Numbered from the stretch's first letter, positions 17,935 to 28,310 are shown. The stretch: 53,622 bases of DNA from Bacteroidales bacterium (GCA_028282785.1 JANQHE010000042.1:1-53622); one strand, 5' to 3'. The notes: generated from the sequence alone by a model not told the origin. Made by a program: numbers and translations.

Positions 17935-18139
17935 GATTCAAGTTCCAGATTTCAAGCTTCAAATTTTAACCACGGAGAACGCAGAATTTTTCACAGAGAT
18001 CAAAGAGTTTTTGTGTCCTGTATTCTTCTTACTGATTTCCATTTTTCTTTTTACCATTTTCCTAATTGACCATCAATTCACGACTTATAACCTATAACTT
18101 ATAACTTGCACTTTATCTGTTATCTTTTTTCTGTAAAAT
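17935..18139. repeat. Repetitive low-complexity spacer between thiC and the tenI-like gene
   Basis: This 205-bp stretch is made of word-like repeats: TTCAAG..TTTCAAGCTTCAAA, AACCACGGAGAACGCAGAA plus TTTTTCACAGAGATC, and TATAACCTATAACTTATAAC. Similar strings recur in intergenic regions of many Bacteroidota genomes. A plus-strand open frame here has no coding character. It separates thiC from the rest of the operon and might affect read-through. Confidence 0.45.
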
Positions 18140-19960
<1,821 letters not shown>

Positions 19961-20128
19961 TTATTAAAAGTTCCTAACCGCCAAAGGGGGAACGAACTAT
20001 GCCGTAATTTTATGTTTATTCAATTAAAATGATTAAAATATTTACAAATGTTTAGAATTTTTAACTTGGTTATTACATATTGTTTTAATTTTTGGAATTA
20101 TAAACTCCCCTCTTGGGGGTAGGGGGCT

Positions 20129-20332
20129 TCACCCACCTTGCGATGCCCTAATTAATAATAGTTTGTCGTTTTCTTTTAATAATTTTGATTCCCATTCATT
20201 TCTAGGAATAACAGAATCGTTTAGTCCAATAGCTATTCCTTGAAACGATTCTATATGCATGGATTTTAATAAGGAATGAATTGAAGTGTTTTCTTCAATT
20301 TTAGTTAGTTTGTCATTTAAATAAATGTTCAT
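20129..20332 (-). CDS. thiS: Sulfur carrier protein ThiS
   Basis: This 67-residue beta-grasp protein ends in Gly-Gly (RASQGG), the tail that ThiF adenylates and that becomes the thiocarboxylate donor for ThiG. The body (MNIYLNDKLTKIEENTSIHSLLK...GIAIGLNDSVIPRNEWES) matches ThiS. The ATG at 20332 is chosen; a GTG two codons upstream (20338) is possible. It is the first gene after the riboswitch and lies 183 bp before thiC. That gap includes a G/C-run sequence at about 20105-20128. Confidence 0.93.
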   Translation of the reverse strand: MNIYLNDKLTKIEENTSIHSLLKSMHIESFQGIAIGLNDSVIPRNEWESKLLKENDKLLLIRASQGG

Positions 20333-20411
20333 ATTCACTAAGTTTATTTTACCATAGCGAGGGGAAAACCAAAATAAAGTAAGATTTAGAATTTGAATGA
20401 ATTACATCATT

Positions 20412-20490
20412 TTCCATGTTCCTACGACAGTTCTAGCTGTTTCAGGTTCTAAGGGTGTAATCTCAGCCCGGAATATTTAGGCACCCCCCA
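20412..20490 (-). promoter_or_regulatory. TPP riboswitch (THI element) upstream of the thi operon
   Basis: On the minus strand: GGGGGGTGCC, GGGCTGAGATTACACCCTTA, GAACCTGAAACAG, CTGTCGTAGGAACATGG. These are the THI-box blocks including the CUGAGA pyrimidine pocket and GAACCTGA. The sensor ends about 80 bp before thiS. It would switch thiSC and downstream genes off when TPP is plentiful. With the promoter and thioredoxin terminator listed separately it accounts for most of the 20333-20714 gap. Confidence 0.96.
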
Positions 20491-20503
20491 TATTTTAGTA
20501 CAA

Positions 20504-20535
20504 CAAATGTAAATAGAAAATTAGAAAAAACAAAA
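20504..20535 (-). promoter_or_regulatory. Promoter of the thi operon
   Basis: The minus strand has TTTTG (20535-20531), exactly 19 bases, then TACATTTG (20511-20504). This is a full match to the Bacteroidota TTG-N19-TAnnTTTG promoter. The expected start is near 20498, just before the riboswitch. Its -33 element lies inside the T-run of the thioredoxin terminator. Confidence 0.7.
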
Positions 20536-20569
20536 GAGGCTTCTATGTTGTAAAGCAAGAGAAGCCTCT
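20521..20569 (-). terminator. Rho-independent terminator of the thioredoxin gene
   Basis: AGAGGCTTCT (20535-20544) and AGAAGCCTCT (20560-20569) form a perfect 10-bp stem with a 15-base loop. On the minus strand it is followed by TTTTGTTTTTTC. It lies about 145 bp after the thioredoxin stop and isolates it from the thi operon. Confidence 0.8.
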
Positions 20570-20714
20570 ATATTAACATTAAAGAAAGAATTATATTAAT
20601 TTTTTGATGAAGTAATAATAAATAGTTTATTGATTTCATATTATTTATTACTACTTGTCAAGCTTAGTCTGTATAATTCATAAATAATGGAAAATACTGA
20701 TATTTATGAATATG

Positions 20715-21077
20715 TCAGGCTAAATCCACTTTTAATACATCTTTAATTGCTTTTTGGAATGAATCTTTTGGCAATGCACCTTGAGCCATTTGTGGTTGGC
20801 CATCCATTGGAACAAATAAAAGTGATGGTATACTTCTAATACCAAACATTCCAGCTAATTCTTGTTGATCTTCAGTGTCAACTTTGTATATATCAACTTT
20901 ACCTTCATATTCTTTCGATAATTCTTCTAAAATTGGGGCTACCGTTTTACAAGGGCCACACCAATCAGCATAAAAATCGATTAAACAAGGTTTGTTTCCT
21001 TCAAATTTCCAATCTTTATTTTCTTCCCAATTGAAAACCTTTTCTTTAAATGTTTCTTTTGTTAAATGTTCAAGCAT
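20715..21077 (-). CDS. trxA: Thioredoxin
   Basis: This 120-residue protein is a thiol-disulphide reductant with the active site WCGPC (C40, C43) in LIDFYADWCGPCK. It also has the cis-proline region GIRSIPSLLFV and the acidic VDTEDQQELAGMF segment. There is no signal peptide, so it is cytoplasmic. The N-terminus is slightly extended (about 25 residues before the fold) compared with E. coli TrxA. It is a single-gene unit ended by a strong terminator. TrxA versus a paralogue cannot be told from sequence alone. Confidence 0.93.
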   Translation of the reverse strand: MLEHLTKETFKEKVFNWEENKDWKFEGNKPCLIDFYADWCGPCKTVAPILEELSKEYEGKVDIYKVDTEDQQELAGMFGIRSIPSLLFVPMDGQPQMAQGALPKDSFQKAIKDVLKVDLA

Positions 21078-21208
21078 TTCGTTTAAATTTATTAATAATT
21101 ACATTTTTTAATTTCAAAATATCAATATATGAATTTATTTAGATATTATCAAACTATATTCCAAACACTAAATTGCTTAGATTAGTTCAGAAAAAGTTCA
21201 AATAATTG

Positions 21209-21216
21209 TAATTTTG
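21209..21216 (+). promoter_or_regulatory. -7 promoter box of the CCA-adding enzyme gene
   Basis: TAATTTTG matches TAnnTTTG. It ends three bases before the first in-frame ATG (21219), so transcription probably starts at or after that codon. The second in-frame ATG at 21249 is then the likely start. Confidence 0.45.
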
Positions 21217-21248
21217 TCATGAATTCCAATAGATTGTCATATCTACAT

Positions 21249-22658
21249 ATGAAGAAATGTCTTAATGATCGAATTTTTAGTATAATATCTCAGGTTGGAC
21301 GATCGGAGAATACTCCTGTTTATGTAATTGGAGGATTTGTGCGTGATGTTTTATTAAACCGTCCATCAAAAGACATTGATATAGTTGCGGTTGGTAGCGG
21401 AATTGAAATTGCCGAAAAAGTGGCACGAAAGTTAGGCCCAAATGTAAAGGTTAGTGTATTCAAGAATTTTGGAACAGCAATGATTCGTTATGGAGATTAT
21501 GAAATTGAATTTGTTGGGGCAAGGAAAGAGTCGTATAGAGAGAATTCGAGAAAGCCAATTGTTGAGGATGGAACATTGGAAGATGATCAGAAAAGAAGAG
21601 ATTTTACAATCAATGCACTGGCATTTTCTTTAAACGAAAAAGATTTTGGTTACTTGTTAGATCCATTTGATGGAGAAAAAGATATAAAGTATAAAATAAT
21701 TCGTACACCATTAGAGCCAGATCAAACATTTTCTGATGATCCTTTGAGGATGTTCCGTGCCGTAAGGTTTTCATCGCAATTAAGCTTTAAAATTGAAGAT
21801 AGAACGTATCGATCCATTTCTGAGAATAAAAAACGAACCAAAATTCTGTCAAAAGAACGAATTGTTGATGAGTTCAATAAAATTCTATTATCTCCAAAAC
21901 CTTCGGTGGGAATAAAAGCTTTGGAAAATACAGGTTTATTACAGGAGTTTTTTCCTGAATTACAAAAACTAAAGGGAGTTGAGGTAAAAGATGGTAAAAT
22001 GCATAAAGATAATTTTTACCATACTATTGAAGTAGTTGATAACGTGCGGAAAAAATCAACTGATTTATGGTTACTGTGGGCAGCATTATTACACGATATC
22101 GCAAAACCAAAAACAAAAAAATACTTAAAAGATACCGGCTGGACATTTCATGGTCATGAATTTTTGGGAAGTAAAATGATTCCTTCAATTTTTAAAAGAT
22201 TAAAACTTCCGTTAAATGAAAAAATGAAATATGTGCAGAAGCTGGTTCAGTTGCATTTACGGCCAATAGTCCTATCTCAGGATATTGTAACAGATTCGGC
22301 TGTTCGCAGGTTATTATTTGATGCAGGAGATGATATTGATGATTTAATGCTTCTTTGTGAAGCAGATATTACTTCTAAAAATGAATACACAGTACAAAAA
22401 CACCTGAATAACTTTAAAATTGTTCGTGAAAAACTTGTTGAAATAGAAGAGAAGGATGCTTTAAGAAATTTCCAACCTCCAATATCCGGAGAGTTAATTA
22501 TCGAAACATTTGGTTTAGATCCATGTAAAACTGTTGGAGATATAAAGAATGCCATTAAAGAAGCTATTTTGGAAGGAGAAATCCGGAATGATTACAGTGA
22601 AGCTTATGATTTTATGATAAAGAAAGGAGTTGAGATGGGATTAAAACCGAGAAAGTAG
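21249..22658 (+). CDS. cca: CCA-adding tRNA nucleotidyltransferase with HD domain
   Basis: This 469-residue enzyme adds or repairs the 3' CCA of tRNAs. It begins MKKCLNDRIFSIISQV, then the nucleotidyltransferase core VYVIGGFVRDVLLNRPSKDIDIVAVG, RRDFTINALAFSL, the RNA-binding DDPLRMFRAVRFSSQL, and an HD hydrolase domain (LLHDIAKPKT, FHGHEFLGSKM). The start at 21249 fits the family N-terminus and the -7 box at 21209; an upstream ATG at 21219 would add ten residues. Whether it adds CCA, only C or only A cannot be decided here. It is a lone plus-strand gene between opposite-strand units. Confidence 0.94.
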   Translation: MKKCLNDRIFSIISQVGRSENTPVYVIGGFVRDVLLNRPSKDIDIVAVGSGIEIAEKVARKLGPNVKVSVFKNFGTAMIRYGDYEIEFVGARKESYRENSRKPIVEDGTLEDDQKRRDFTINALAFSLNEKDFGYLLDPFDGEKDIKYKIIRTPLEPDQTFSDDPLRMFRAVRFSSQLSFKIEDRTYRSISENKKRTKILSKERIVDEFNKILLSPKPSVGIKALENTGLLQEFFPELQKLKGVEVKDGKMHKDNFYHTIEVVDNVRKKSTDLWLLWAALLHDIAKPKTKKYLKDTGWTFHGHEFLGSKMIPSIFKRLKLPLNEKMKYVQKLVQLHLRPIVLSQDIVTDSAVRRLLFDAGDDIDDLMLLCEADITSKNEYTVQKHLNNFKIVREKLVEIEEKDALRNFQPPISGELIIETFGLDPCKTVGDIKNAIKEAILEGEIRNDYSEAYDFMIKKGVEMGLKPRK

Positions 22659-22761
22659 TTAGTAGTTTACAGTTTTGCAGTTCTCAGTTTTTTAGATAGG
22701 TGTAAATAAGACTCATAACTTTATACCCTATGCCTTATACCTTTACAACCCAATACTCCGG

Positions 22762-23790
22762 TTATTTATTAAAGTTCAGAATCAGGTAAGTTGGCAAGTG
22801 GTCGCTAAATCCTCCGTTGTATTTATATCCAATGAATGTTCGAAAAGGCTTATAACCAAAATGTCCTTCATCAGGTTCAAGCAAAAAATCAGCATTAAAG
22901 ATATAGGTATCATTTACAGAAGTTTGGATTTTATTTCCATTTTTTAAAAGATTTCCTGATACGATAAATTGGTCCAAGACTCCCCATTCACCTTGGTATT
23001 TATGTGTTCCAATATTTTTTGTTTTAAAAAGTTGGGCAGATAAGTTATATAATTGATCTTTCAGGATTGAATCTAAATTTTGAGAAGCGTTTAGAATATT
23101 GTTAATACTTTTATTGTCAGGATAATCATTAAAATCACCGGTAACGATAATATTTGAAGCTGAATATGACTTAAATATCGAATCTACTTTTGATCTTAAA
23201 ACTGAAGAAACAAAAACTCTTTTGCTTTCAGATTCAAGTTGTCCGCCCCAACGCGAAGGCCAATGATTTATAAATATATGTAGCGTATCAATTTTATTAG
23301 CAATCCCCTTTACATATATAATATCACGAGTTTTACTTTCCGGGGTACTTGGAAAATTAATCGGAATAAATTCTGATTTTAATGGTTTGAAAAGTTCTTC
23401 TCTATAAAGGAAACCAACATCTATTCCTCTTCGGTCAGGCGATTCTTTATGAATAATTTTATACTCAAACTTTACCAATGGTGTATTATTAACTAAATCA
23501 TGTAAAACTTTTCTATTTTCGATTTCACATAAACCGATTATGGCCGGCGGATTCCATTCTCCAACTGCCATGATTACTTTGTACGTATTGTTTATTTTAT
23601 TATAATACTTGTGTTTGTTCCAGAAACGTTCACCTTCGGGTAAGAATTCTTCATCATTTTTTAGGGTGTCCTTATAAATATCAAAGAGATTCTCTACATT
23701 ATAGAAAAGTATCTTATAATTATCATATGATTGTGAGAAAATAAGACTTGAGGTTAGGCTGATTACAAAAAAGAGTAATAGTCTTTTCAT
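22762..23790 (-). CDS. Exported endonuclease/exonuclease/phosphatase-fold protein
   Basis: This 342-residue protein starts with a signal peptide (MKRLLLFFVISLTSSLIFSQ), so it acts outside the cytoplasm. Motifs of the fold are ILFYNVENLFD at the N-terminus (metal-binding Asn/Glu region), PAIIGLCEIENRKVL (catalytic Glu), DRRGIDVGFLY, INHWPSRWGG, IIVTGDFNDYPD and the final FSDHLPTYLIL (Asp-His). All active-site positions look intact. It probably hydrolyses phosphodiester bonds in DNA, RNA or a lipid headgroup. The ATG at 23790 is chosen because it starts the signal peptide; an ATG at 23817 would overlap the upstream gene. It lies 4 bp after the lipoprotein gene. Confidence 0.88.
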   Translation of the reverse strand: MKRLLLFFVISLTSSLIFSQSYDNYKILFYNVENLFDIYKDTLKNDEEFLPEGERFWNKHKYYNKINNTYKVIMAVGEWNPPAIIGLCEIENRKVLHDLVNNTPLVKFEYKIIHKESPDRRGIDVGFLYREELFKPLKSEFIPINFPSTPESKTRDIIYVKGIANKIDTLHIFINHWPSRWGGQLESESKRVFVSSVLRSKVDSIFKSYSASNIIVTGDFNDYPDNKSINNILNASQNLDSILKDQLYNLSAQLFKTKNIGTHKYQGEWGVLDQFIVSGNLLKNGNKIQTSVNDTYIFNADFLLEPDEGHFGYKPFRTFIGYKYNGGFSDHLPTYLILNFNK

Positions 23791-23794
23791 ATAT

Positions 23795-25204
23795 CTACTG
23801 GTTTTCAATGCGTTCAAATGCGCCTAAATCCGGAGCATCATCCGAATTTCTGTTTTGTTGGTTTAAATCGTAGGGGAATTGAATTCCATATTCAATTTTG
23901 CCTTTATCTTTTGCAATAGATAAAGTATCCAGTTCAAAATTATTATTGAAAGGATCAATAAAATTAGGGTCGTCATTAACAATTATATCTTCAAAATTTA
24001 AAGGGTCAGATGTTGAAAATTCATTATCCACTTTAATCAAAGTATGATCAAATTTAAAATCTAATATTCCATCTTCATGATTGTCAATATATAATTCTGA
24101 TTCTTTATTTCCATAAATAATGCAATTTCCAAATAAGGCTTTATCAATATTTCTTATTTGTGTTATCTTATTTATATCAATGTAATAATTATTAAGCAAA
24201 ACCGAAGGGGTTGTTCTGGTAGAATACCCCCAGTAATTAGCAATAGTACAGTGATAAAATTCGTAAGATCCACCAATGGTTAGAGCAACAGCGTACTGTC
24301 CACAATTTGCAATAAGGTTGTTATGCGCTTCAATGGTTGCTCCCTGAGCAAAAATTCCAGCCGATGTCATATTTTCAATCTTGCTATTTGATAGTAATAG
24401 TGTAGGTTTGGAAGTATTTGCCAATGTATCAACTTGTATTCCTATAATTGCATTTTTAATCTCTGTAAAGTCGAAGATATTATCCTTGCTACCTGCCATT
24501 AACCATATTCCATCCCATTGTCCCGGAATGTCTTCATAATCCTCTTCTAATCTATCTCCCTGAAATATGATGGGAGATTCAAAAGTTCCATTAGCAACAA
24601 TTGTTCCGGCAACATAAAGCCTTGAACCTTTGTGGAAGTATAATTTAGTTCCTGCCTCAATAGTTAAAGTATGCAAGGAATCAACCAGCATAGAATTGTA
24701 GATTAAGTATGGTTTTGGACTATTCCATGTTTCAGTATTAATAATTTCTCCATTAATTAAGTTTACATCTTGTCCATACGAAATCAAATCAATATCTTGC
24801 TGTTTACCATTAAACCGAAATACTATGGAGTCCTTTACCACCATTGGAAGATCAGCATTTAACGGATCTATTGTAACTTCAACAAAAATGTACAGACTAT
24901 CTTTTTTTCGCAATTCAATATCATCTAATCTGGTTCCGGGAAAACCATCAATGTTAATTCTATAAGGTGAATCTTCACCTCCTGCAAGAAAAATCGATGA
25001 AATTTTCAGATTTTTATTATAAGGATTTTTAACAGTAAATCGTTGTGTAGATGAGCCAATACTTGTAAAAACTGTATCAAACAAAACTGTATCACGAGAG
25101 AAGACTAAGTTAGCATCAATGGAAGTATTAAATTCTTCTTTTTCACAAGATATTATAAATGTAACTATTATACTAAAGATTAGATAAAATAGGTGTTTCG
25201 GCAT
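23795..25204 (-). CDS. Lipoprotein with right-handed beta-helix features
   Basis: This 469-residue protein has a lipobox at FIISC, so it is lipid-anchored, probably at the outer membrane. An N-terminal beta-sandwich region (STQRFTVKNPYNKNLKISSIFL, about 50-140) resembles Ig-like choice-of-anchor domains. From about 160 it has parallel beta-helix features (LTIEAGTKLYFHKGSRLYVAGTIVANGTFESPIIFQG, then NDFTEIKNA and SKIENMTSAGIFAQG). Proteins like this are common in Bacteroidota with unknown ligand. It sits upstream of and almost touching the phosphatase-fold gene, so the pair is probably one operon. Confidence 0.85.
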   Translation of the reverse strand: MPKHLFYLIFSIIVTFIISCEKEEFNTSIDANLVFSRDTVLFDTVFTSIGSSTQRFTVKNPYNKNLKISSIFLAGGEDSPYRINIDGFPGTRLDDIELRKKDSLYIFVEVTIDPLNADLPMVVKDSIVFRFNGKQQDIDLISYGQDVNLINGEIINTETWNSPKPYLIYNSMLVDSLHTLTIEAGTKLYFHKGSRLYVAGTIVANGTFESPIIFQGDRLEEDYEDIPGQWDGIWLMAGSKDNIFDFTEIKNAIIGIQVDTLANTSKPTLLLSNSKIENMTSAGIFAQGATIEAHNNLIANCGQYAVALTIGGSYEFYHCTIANYWGYSTRTTPSVLLNNYYIDINKITQIRNIDKALFGNCIIYGNKESELYIDNHEDGILDFKFDHTLIKVDNEFSTSDPLNFEDIIVNDDPNFIDPFNNNFELDTLSIAKDKGKIEYGIQFPYDLNQQNRNSDDAPDLGAFERIENQ

Positions 25205-25344
25205 GATATAAAATCGTATTTTGAAATGCTAATTAACATAAAATAAACGATATAATCTATGTTAAATTTTAATTAAACTGTTTTTTTTATTAAAATTGAA
25301 GGAGTTTTATATTTAATTTTGAATGTAAGATTTAAATAATTGAT

Positions 25345-25352
25345 TACATTTG
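25345..25352 (+). promoter_or_regulatory. Candidate -7 promoter box of the acetyltransferase gene
   Basis: TACATTTG matches TAnnTTTG. A TTTTG lies 23 bases upstream (25317-25321), a little further than usual. The ATG follows 31 bases downstream at 25384. Confidence 0.4.
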
Positions 25353-25383
25353 TTATTAATAGATTTAATATTCCCTTTTTAGC

Positions 25384-25884
25384 ATGCAAGTAGAAAAAGC
25401 AAATGCCGGCAATGTATTAGAAGTAATGTATTTATTGCAACATTGTGTCAAAGATTTCAATAAAAACAGTGTTTATCAGTGGAATCAATCATATCCTGAC
25501 TATTTCAGATTGCTTAAAGAGGTTGAAAATGAAACGTTATATATAATAAAAACTAAGGGGGTATGTATTGGAACAATATCTTTTGACGAACAGCAAGAGT
25601 CGGTATTTGATACTGTGGAATGGAAAAATAAAGCAGATAAATTTATTATGATTCATCGAATTGCAGTATTTCCTTCATGGCAGAAAAAGGGGATTGGTAG
25701 GATATTAATTGAATTTGCCGAAGAGTTTGCAAAAGAAAATAACTATAAATCAATTCGTATTGATGTGGCAAGCTCAAGCGAACATTTAATTAAGTTATAT
25801 AAGAGTAAAGGATATGATTTGGCAGGAGAGATATTATATCCAAAACAAAAGGAAACGTTTAAATGTCTTGAGAAAGTGATTTAA
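25384..25884 (+). CDS. GNAT-family N-acetyltransferase
   Basis: This 166-residue cytoplasmic protein has the GNAT acetyl-CoA binding pattern IHRIAVFPSWQKKGIGRILIEFAEEFAKENNYKSIRIDV (Q/R-x-x-G-x-G/A form KKGIGR) followed by HLIKLYKSKGYDLAG. The first 70 residues resemble other small Bacteroidota acetyltransferases. Substrate is unknown. It stands alone, with its own terminator 22 bp after the stop. Confidence 0.9.
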   Translation: MQVEKANAGNVLEVMYLLQHCVKDFNKNSVYQWNQSYPDYFRLLKEVENETLYIIKTKGVCIGTISFDEQQESVFDTVEWKNKADKFIMIHRIAVFPSWQKKGIGRILIEFAEEFAKENNYKSIRIDVASSSEHLIKLYKSKGYDLAGEILYPKQKETFKCLEKVI

Positions 25885-25906
25885 TTACATAAAATTTTAT
25901 TTTAGT

Positions 25907-25932
25907 AAGGAGCTTTTTAGGTTCCTTTTTTT
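25907..25932 (+). terminator. Rho-independent terminator of the acetyltransferase gene
   Basis: AAGGAGC (25907-25913) pairs with GTTCCTT (25921-25927), with one G-T wobble, followed by TTTTT. Confidence 0.7.
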
Positions 25933-25942
25933 GTAAATAAAA

Positions 25943-25962
25943 GTCCGGGTTAGCACCCGGAC
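25943..25962 (-). terminator. Rho-independent terminator of the TolC-family gene
   Basis: GTCCGGGT and ACCCGGAC form a perfect 8-bp stem with a TAGC loop. On the minus strand TTTTATTT follows. It lies 112 bp past the stop of the TolC-family gene. The back-to-back arrangement with the plus-strand terminator separates the convergent units. Confidence 0.7.
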
Positions 25963-26074
25963 TAGAAGGTAAAGCAAACTTGAAGTAAAAACCAACTACT
26001 AATCCTAAACTATAACAAATCGAAGAATAATTTAATTAACCTCTAAAATATTTACCATGAAGAAATGATTTTAT

Positions 26075-27502
26075 TTATAGTTTAATTTGCTCCCCCTTAT
26101 AAAAGTCTAATATCTTGGTTCTAAATATATATTCATATTTAGCCTGAGATAAATCTGATTTAGTTTTATTTAAATTATTTTTTGCTGTTTTATATTCAAG
26201 TATATCAACCAGTCCAACCTGATATTTCTGTTCGGTATACCTAAATGCCTCTTCCATAGATTCAACCGCTTCCTGGTTAGCCTTATAATTATCAAGGGCA
26301 GCTATAGCCTGGGTTCTTGCTTGTTGAATACTCTTGTAAAGGTTTTGTTTTTGTAGATCAAGATTTAATCTGGAATCAGATAAATTAATTTTTGCCTGAC
26401 TAATTGAATTGCCTGTTTGCCAATTATTAAATATAGGAATTCGAATTCCAACATATACATAATGACTAGCATTATCATTGATTTGATCCATGTATGGATA
26501 AGAATCCGAGTAAGTATTAAAAGAATAATAGTTATAAATATTTTCACCACTTTCCGTAACACCTGAAGGCTCCGTTGCAAGCGCTGTTTCCATTCCAATG
26601 GCCCTATTTGAAAGTTCATTATATCTTGAACTATATTGATATCCTAACGCAATAGAGGGACTAATTGCTCCTTTTGCAATCAATAAACTTTTTTCGCTGC
26701 TTTTAACATTATATTCAGCGCTTTTAATTTGAGGAAGAAACCCTAAAGCTTCATTATATACATCTAATGCACTTGAGATATCATCAGAAAGAGTTATATC
26801 AGGTATTTCAGGGATAAGGATATCAAAGCCTTCAACTTTTTCTATATTAAGTAATTGAACAAGATCTAAATAAGCAATTTTTAAATTATTTTCTGCATTT
26901 GTTAGTGAAGCTTTTTCTGAAGCGGCTTGAGATTCAATTTGCAATAAATCACCTTTTGCCGCATTACCGATCTCAACTAGTTTTTTAGTTTTTTCAATTT
27001 GGTCAAGTGTTACTTCCAATTGTTCTTTTGCATTATCTCTAAGTTCTTTATTTAATAAAATCTGTAAATAAGCAGTAGCGACATTTAGTGTAATGTCATT
27101 TTTTACCTTTTCAACATTTTCAAGTTGCAATTGTAAATCAAACTTATTCTTCTTAATTGTATTATAATTTTGCAGGCCATTAAATAGTGTTACTTCAGAT
27201 GTCATACTAAGACTTCCCCCTTGAAATGCATCCTCAACATAAGTATATGTTTCCTGATTTAATGTTTTACCGGAGTTATAGTAATGTTGTCCCGATGAAT
27301 TTAATGTAGGGAGTAATTCCATTTTAGACTGAAAATATGTTCGTTCTGCAGATTCTGCAGATAATTCCTGTCTTTTAACCGTTATATTATTTTCAATAGC
27401 ATGATTAATGCAATCTTCAAGTGTCCAAACTTCTTGTGCAGAAGACGACAATGCAAAGATTAAAGTAAGAGTTATAAGTACCTGTAATCTAAAAAATTTC
27501 AT
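26075..27502 (-). CDS. TolC-family outer-membrane efflux protein
   Basis: This 475-residue protein starts with a signal peptide (MKFFRLQVLITLTLIFALSSSAQ) and continues WTLEDCINHAIENNITVKRQEL, the typical start of Bacteroidota TolC proteins. Long helical coiled-coil segments (about 40-80 and 130-230, then again 330-460) and two short strands flank the duplicated TolC fold. YVGIRIPIFNNWQTGNSI is the usual second-repeat strand. It forms the outer-membrane channel of a tripartite exporter. No membrane-fusion protein or inner-membrane pump gene is adjacent, so its partners lie elsewhere. The ATG at 27502 is preferred over upstream starts because it begins the signal peptide. Confidence 0.92.
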   Translation of the reverse strand: MKFFRLQVLITLTLIFALSSSAQEVWTLEDCINHAIENNITVKRQELSAESAERTYFQSKMELLPTLNSSGQHYYNSGKTLNQETYTYVEDAFQGGSLSMTSEVTLFNGLQNYNTIKKNKFDLQLQLENVEKVKNDITLNVATAYLQILLNKELRDNAKEQLEVTLDQIEKTKKLVEIGNAAKGDLLQIESQAASEKASLTNAENNLKIAYLDLVQLLNIEKVEGFDILIPEIPDITLSDDISSALDVYNEALGFLPQIKSAEYNVKSSEKSLLIAKGAISPSIALGYQYSSRYNELSNRAIGMETALATEPSGVTESGENIYNYYSFNTYSDSYPYMDQINDNASHYVYVGIRIPIFNNWQTGNSISQAKINLSDSRLNLDLQKQNLYKSIQQARTQAIAALDNYKANQEAVESMEEAFRYTEQKYQVGLVDILEYKTAKNNLNKTKSDLSQAKYEYIFRTKILDFYKGEQIKL

Positions 27503-27811
27503 TTTATCAACTTTGTTAATATTCAACATAAATTCGATTTGTGTTTTCATATATTGTGCCATATGTTTTAAGATATATAATATCAGACTTTTATATTTAG
27601 TTTAAGTAACTATATAATTTGGAAAGGTGAACGATTATGAAACACCTTGTGTTCGAATATGAACAATCTGTTTCTCAACTTTTTTAAATTCATATTTGCG
27701 TTAATTTCAAATAAAGCTACGATAATTTATTAAATCCATACGTTAAAAAAGTCATTATATTATAGTGGGAGAATAAATATATTTTAGCCTTATGATTAAT
27801 AAGAGTATTTC
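27503..27811. other. Divergent intergenic region with no gene seen
   Basis: This 309-bp AT-rich gap lies between the divergently read TolC-family gene and the small membrane ORF. Promoters for both should be here, but I found no clear TAnnTTTG box, repeat or RNA. Confidence 0.35.
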
Positions 27812-27940
27812 ATGAAAAGAATATTTTATACAATTAAAGATAAGTTTGTATCGGTTCAGAGTTTTGATTTAGGGGTTCTAGTATTATTTTCAATTGTTAC
27901 CATTACTTTCATTATTTCTTTTATTAAAATTTATTTTTAA
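27812..27940 (+). CDS. Small single-pass membrane protein, 42 residues
   Basis: ATG at 27812 opens a 42-codon frame ending TAA at 27940. The product has a basic N-terminal part (MKRIFYTIKDKFVSVQS) and one transmembrane helix (LGVLVLFSIVTITFIISFI), with a K-I-Y-F tail. This is the pattern of a real small membrane protein. It is immediately followed by a 24-bp perfect palindrome and, 53 bp on, by the gene for a 104-residue protein on the same strand. No homologue is recognised. The hydrophobic stretch and position support coding, but the short length keeps confidence moderate. Confidence 0.5.
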   Translation: MKRIFYTIKDKFVSVQSFDLGVLVLFSIVTITFIISFIKIYF

Positions 27941-27962
27941 CAATAGCTAATTAGCTATTGTT
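27939..27962. repeat. 24-bp perfect palindrome
   Basis: AACAATAGCTAA followed directly by its reverse complement. It begins at the stop codon of the small membrane ORF. It has no T-run, so it may be a protein-binding site or mRNA-stabilising hairpin rather than a terminator. Confidence 0.6.
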
Positions 27963-27993
27963 ATATGGTATAATTTAGATTAATAAAATAAAA

Positions 27994-28308
27994 ATGAATA
28001 CTGTCGACTTAAGTTTAAATATAAGAGGTAGCTTAGAGCCTGTCACATTGGTACTATATGAAAAAATTTACTCCACACCTAATGGTATAGTTCATTATTG
28101 GTCAACAAATAATAACTCAGAATATAGATTAGAAATTATAATAGATGAAGATGATTTGTCAGTTAATCCCATGAAAGTTACTAAATCGATGCACATAGTA
28201 ACAGAGGAATGGGTTATTGCAGATCAGATGATGTTGAAGTTATACGAAAAAGAAAGTTTTCAATTACACAGCCAAACTAGTTATATTAACAACAACAAAA
28301 CATATTAA
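27994..28308 (+). CDS. Uncharacterised 104-residue protein paired with trypsin-fold gene
   Basis: I do not recognise this soluble protein. It has no signal peptide or membrane segment. It shows alternating strands (MNTVDLSLNIRGSLEPVTLVLYEKI; EYRLEIIIDEDDLS; EEWVIADQMMLKLYEKESF) that suggest a small all-beta or alpha-beta fold. Its stop is 2 bp before the ATG of the trypsin-fold protein, so they are co-translated. A role as partner or ligand of that protein is inferred from spacing only. Confidence 0.65.
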   Translation: MNTVDLSLNIRGSLEPVTLVLYEKIYSTPNGIVHYWSTNNNSEYRLEIIIDEDDLSVNPMKVTKSMHIVTEEWVIADQMMLKLYEKESFQLHSQTSYINNNKTY

Positions 28309-28310
28309 TC

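Noticed and set aside
17879-18097. 72-codon plus-strand frame across the thi spacer
   Set aside because: It is composed of repetitive words and overlaps the tenI-like gene; there is no coding signal.
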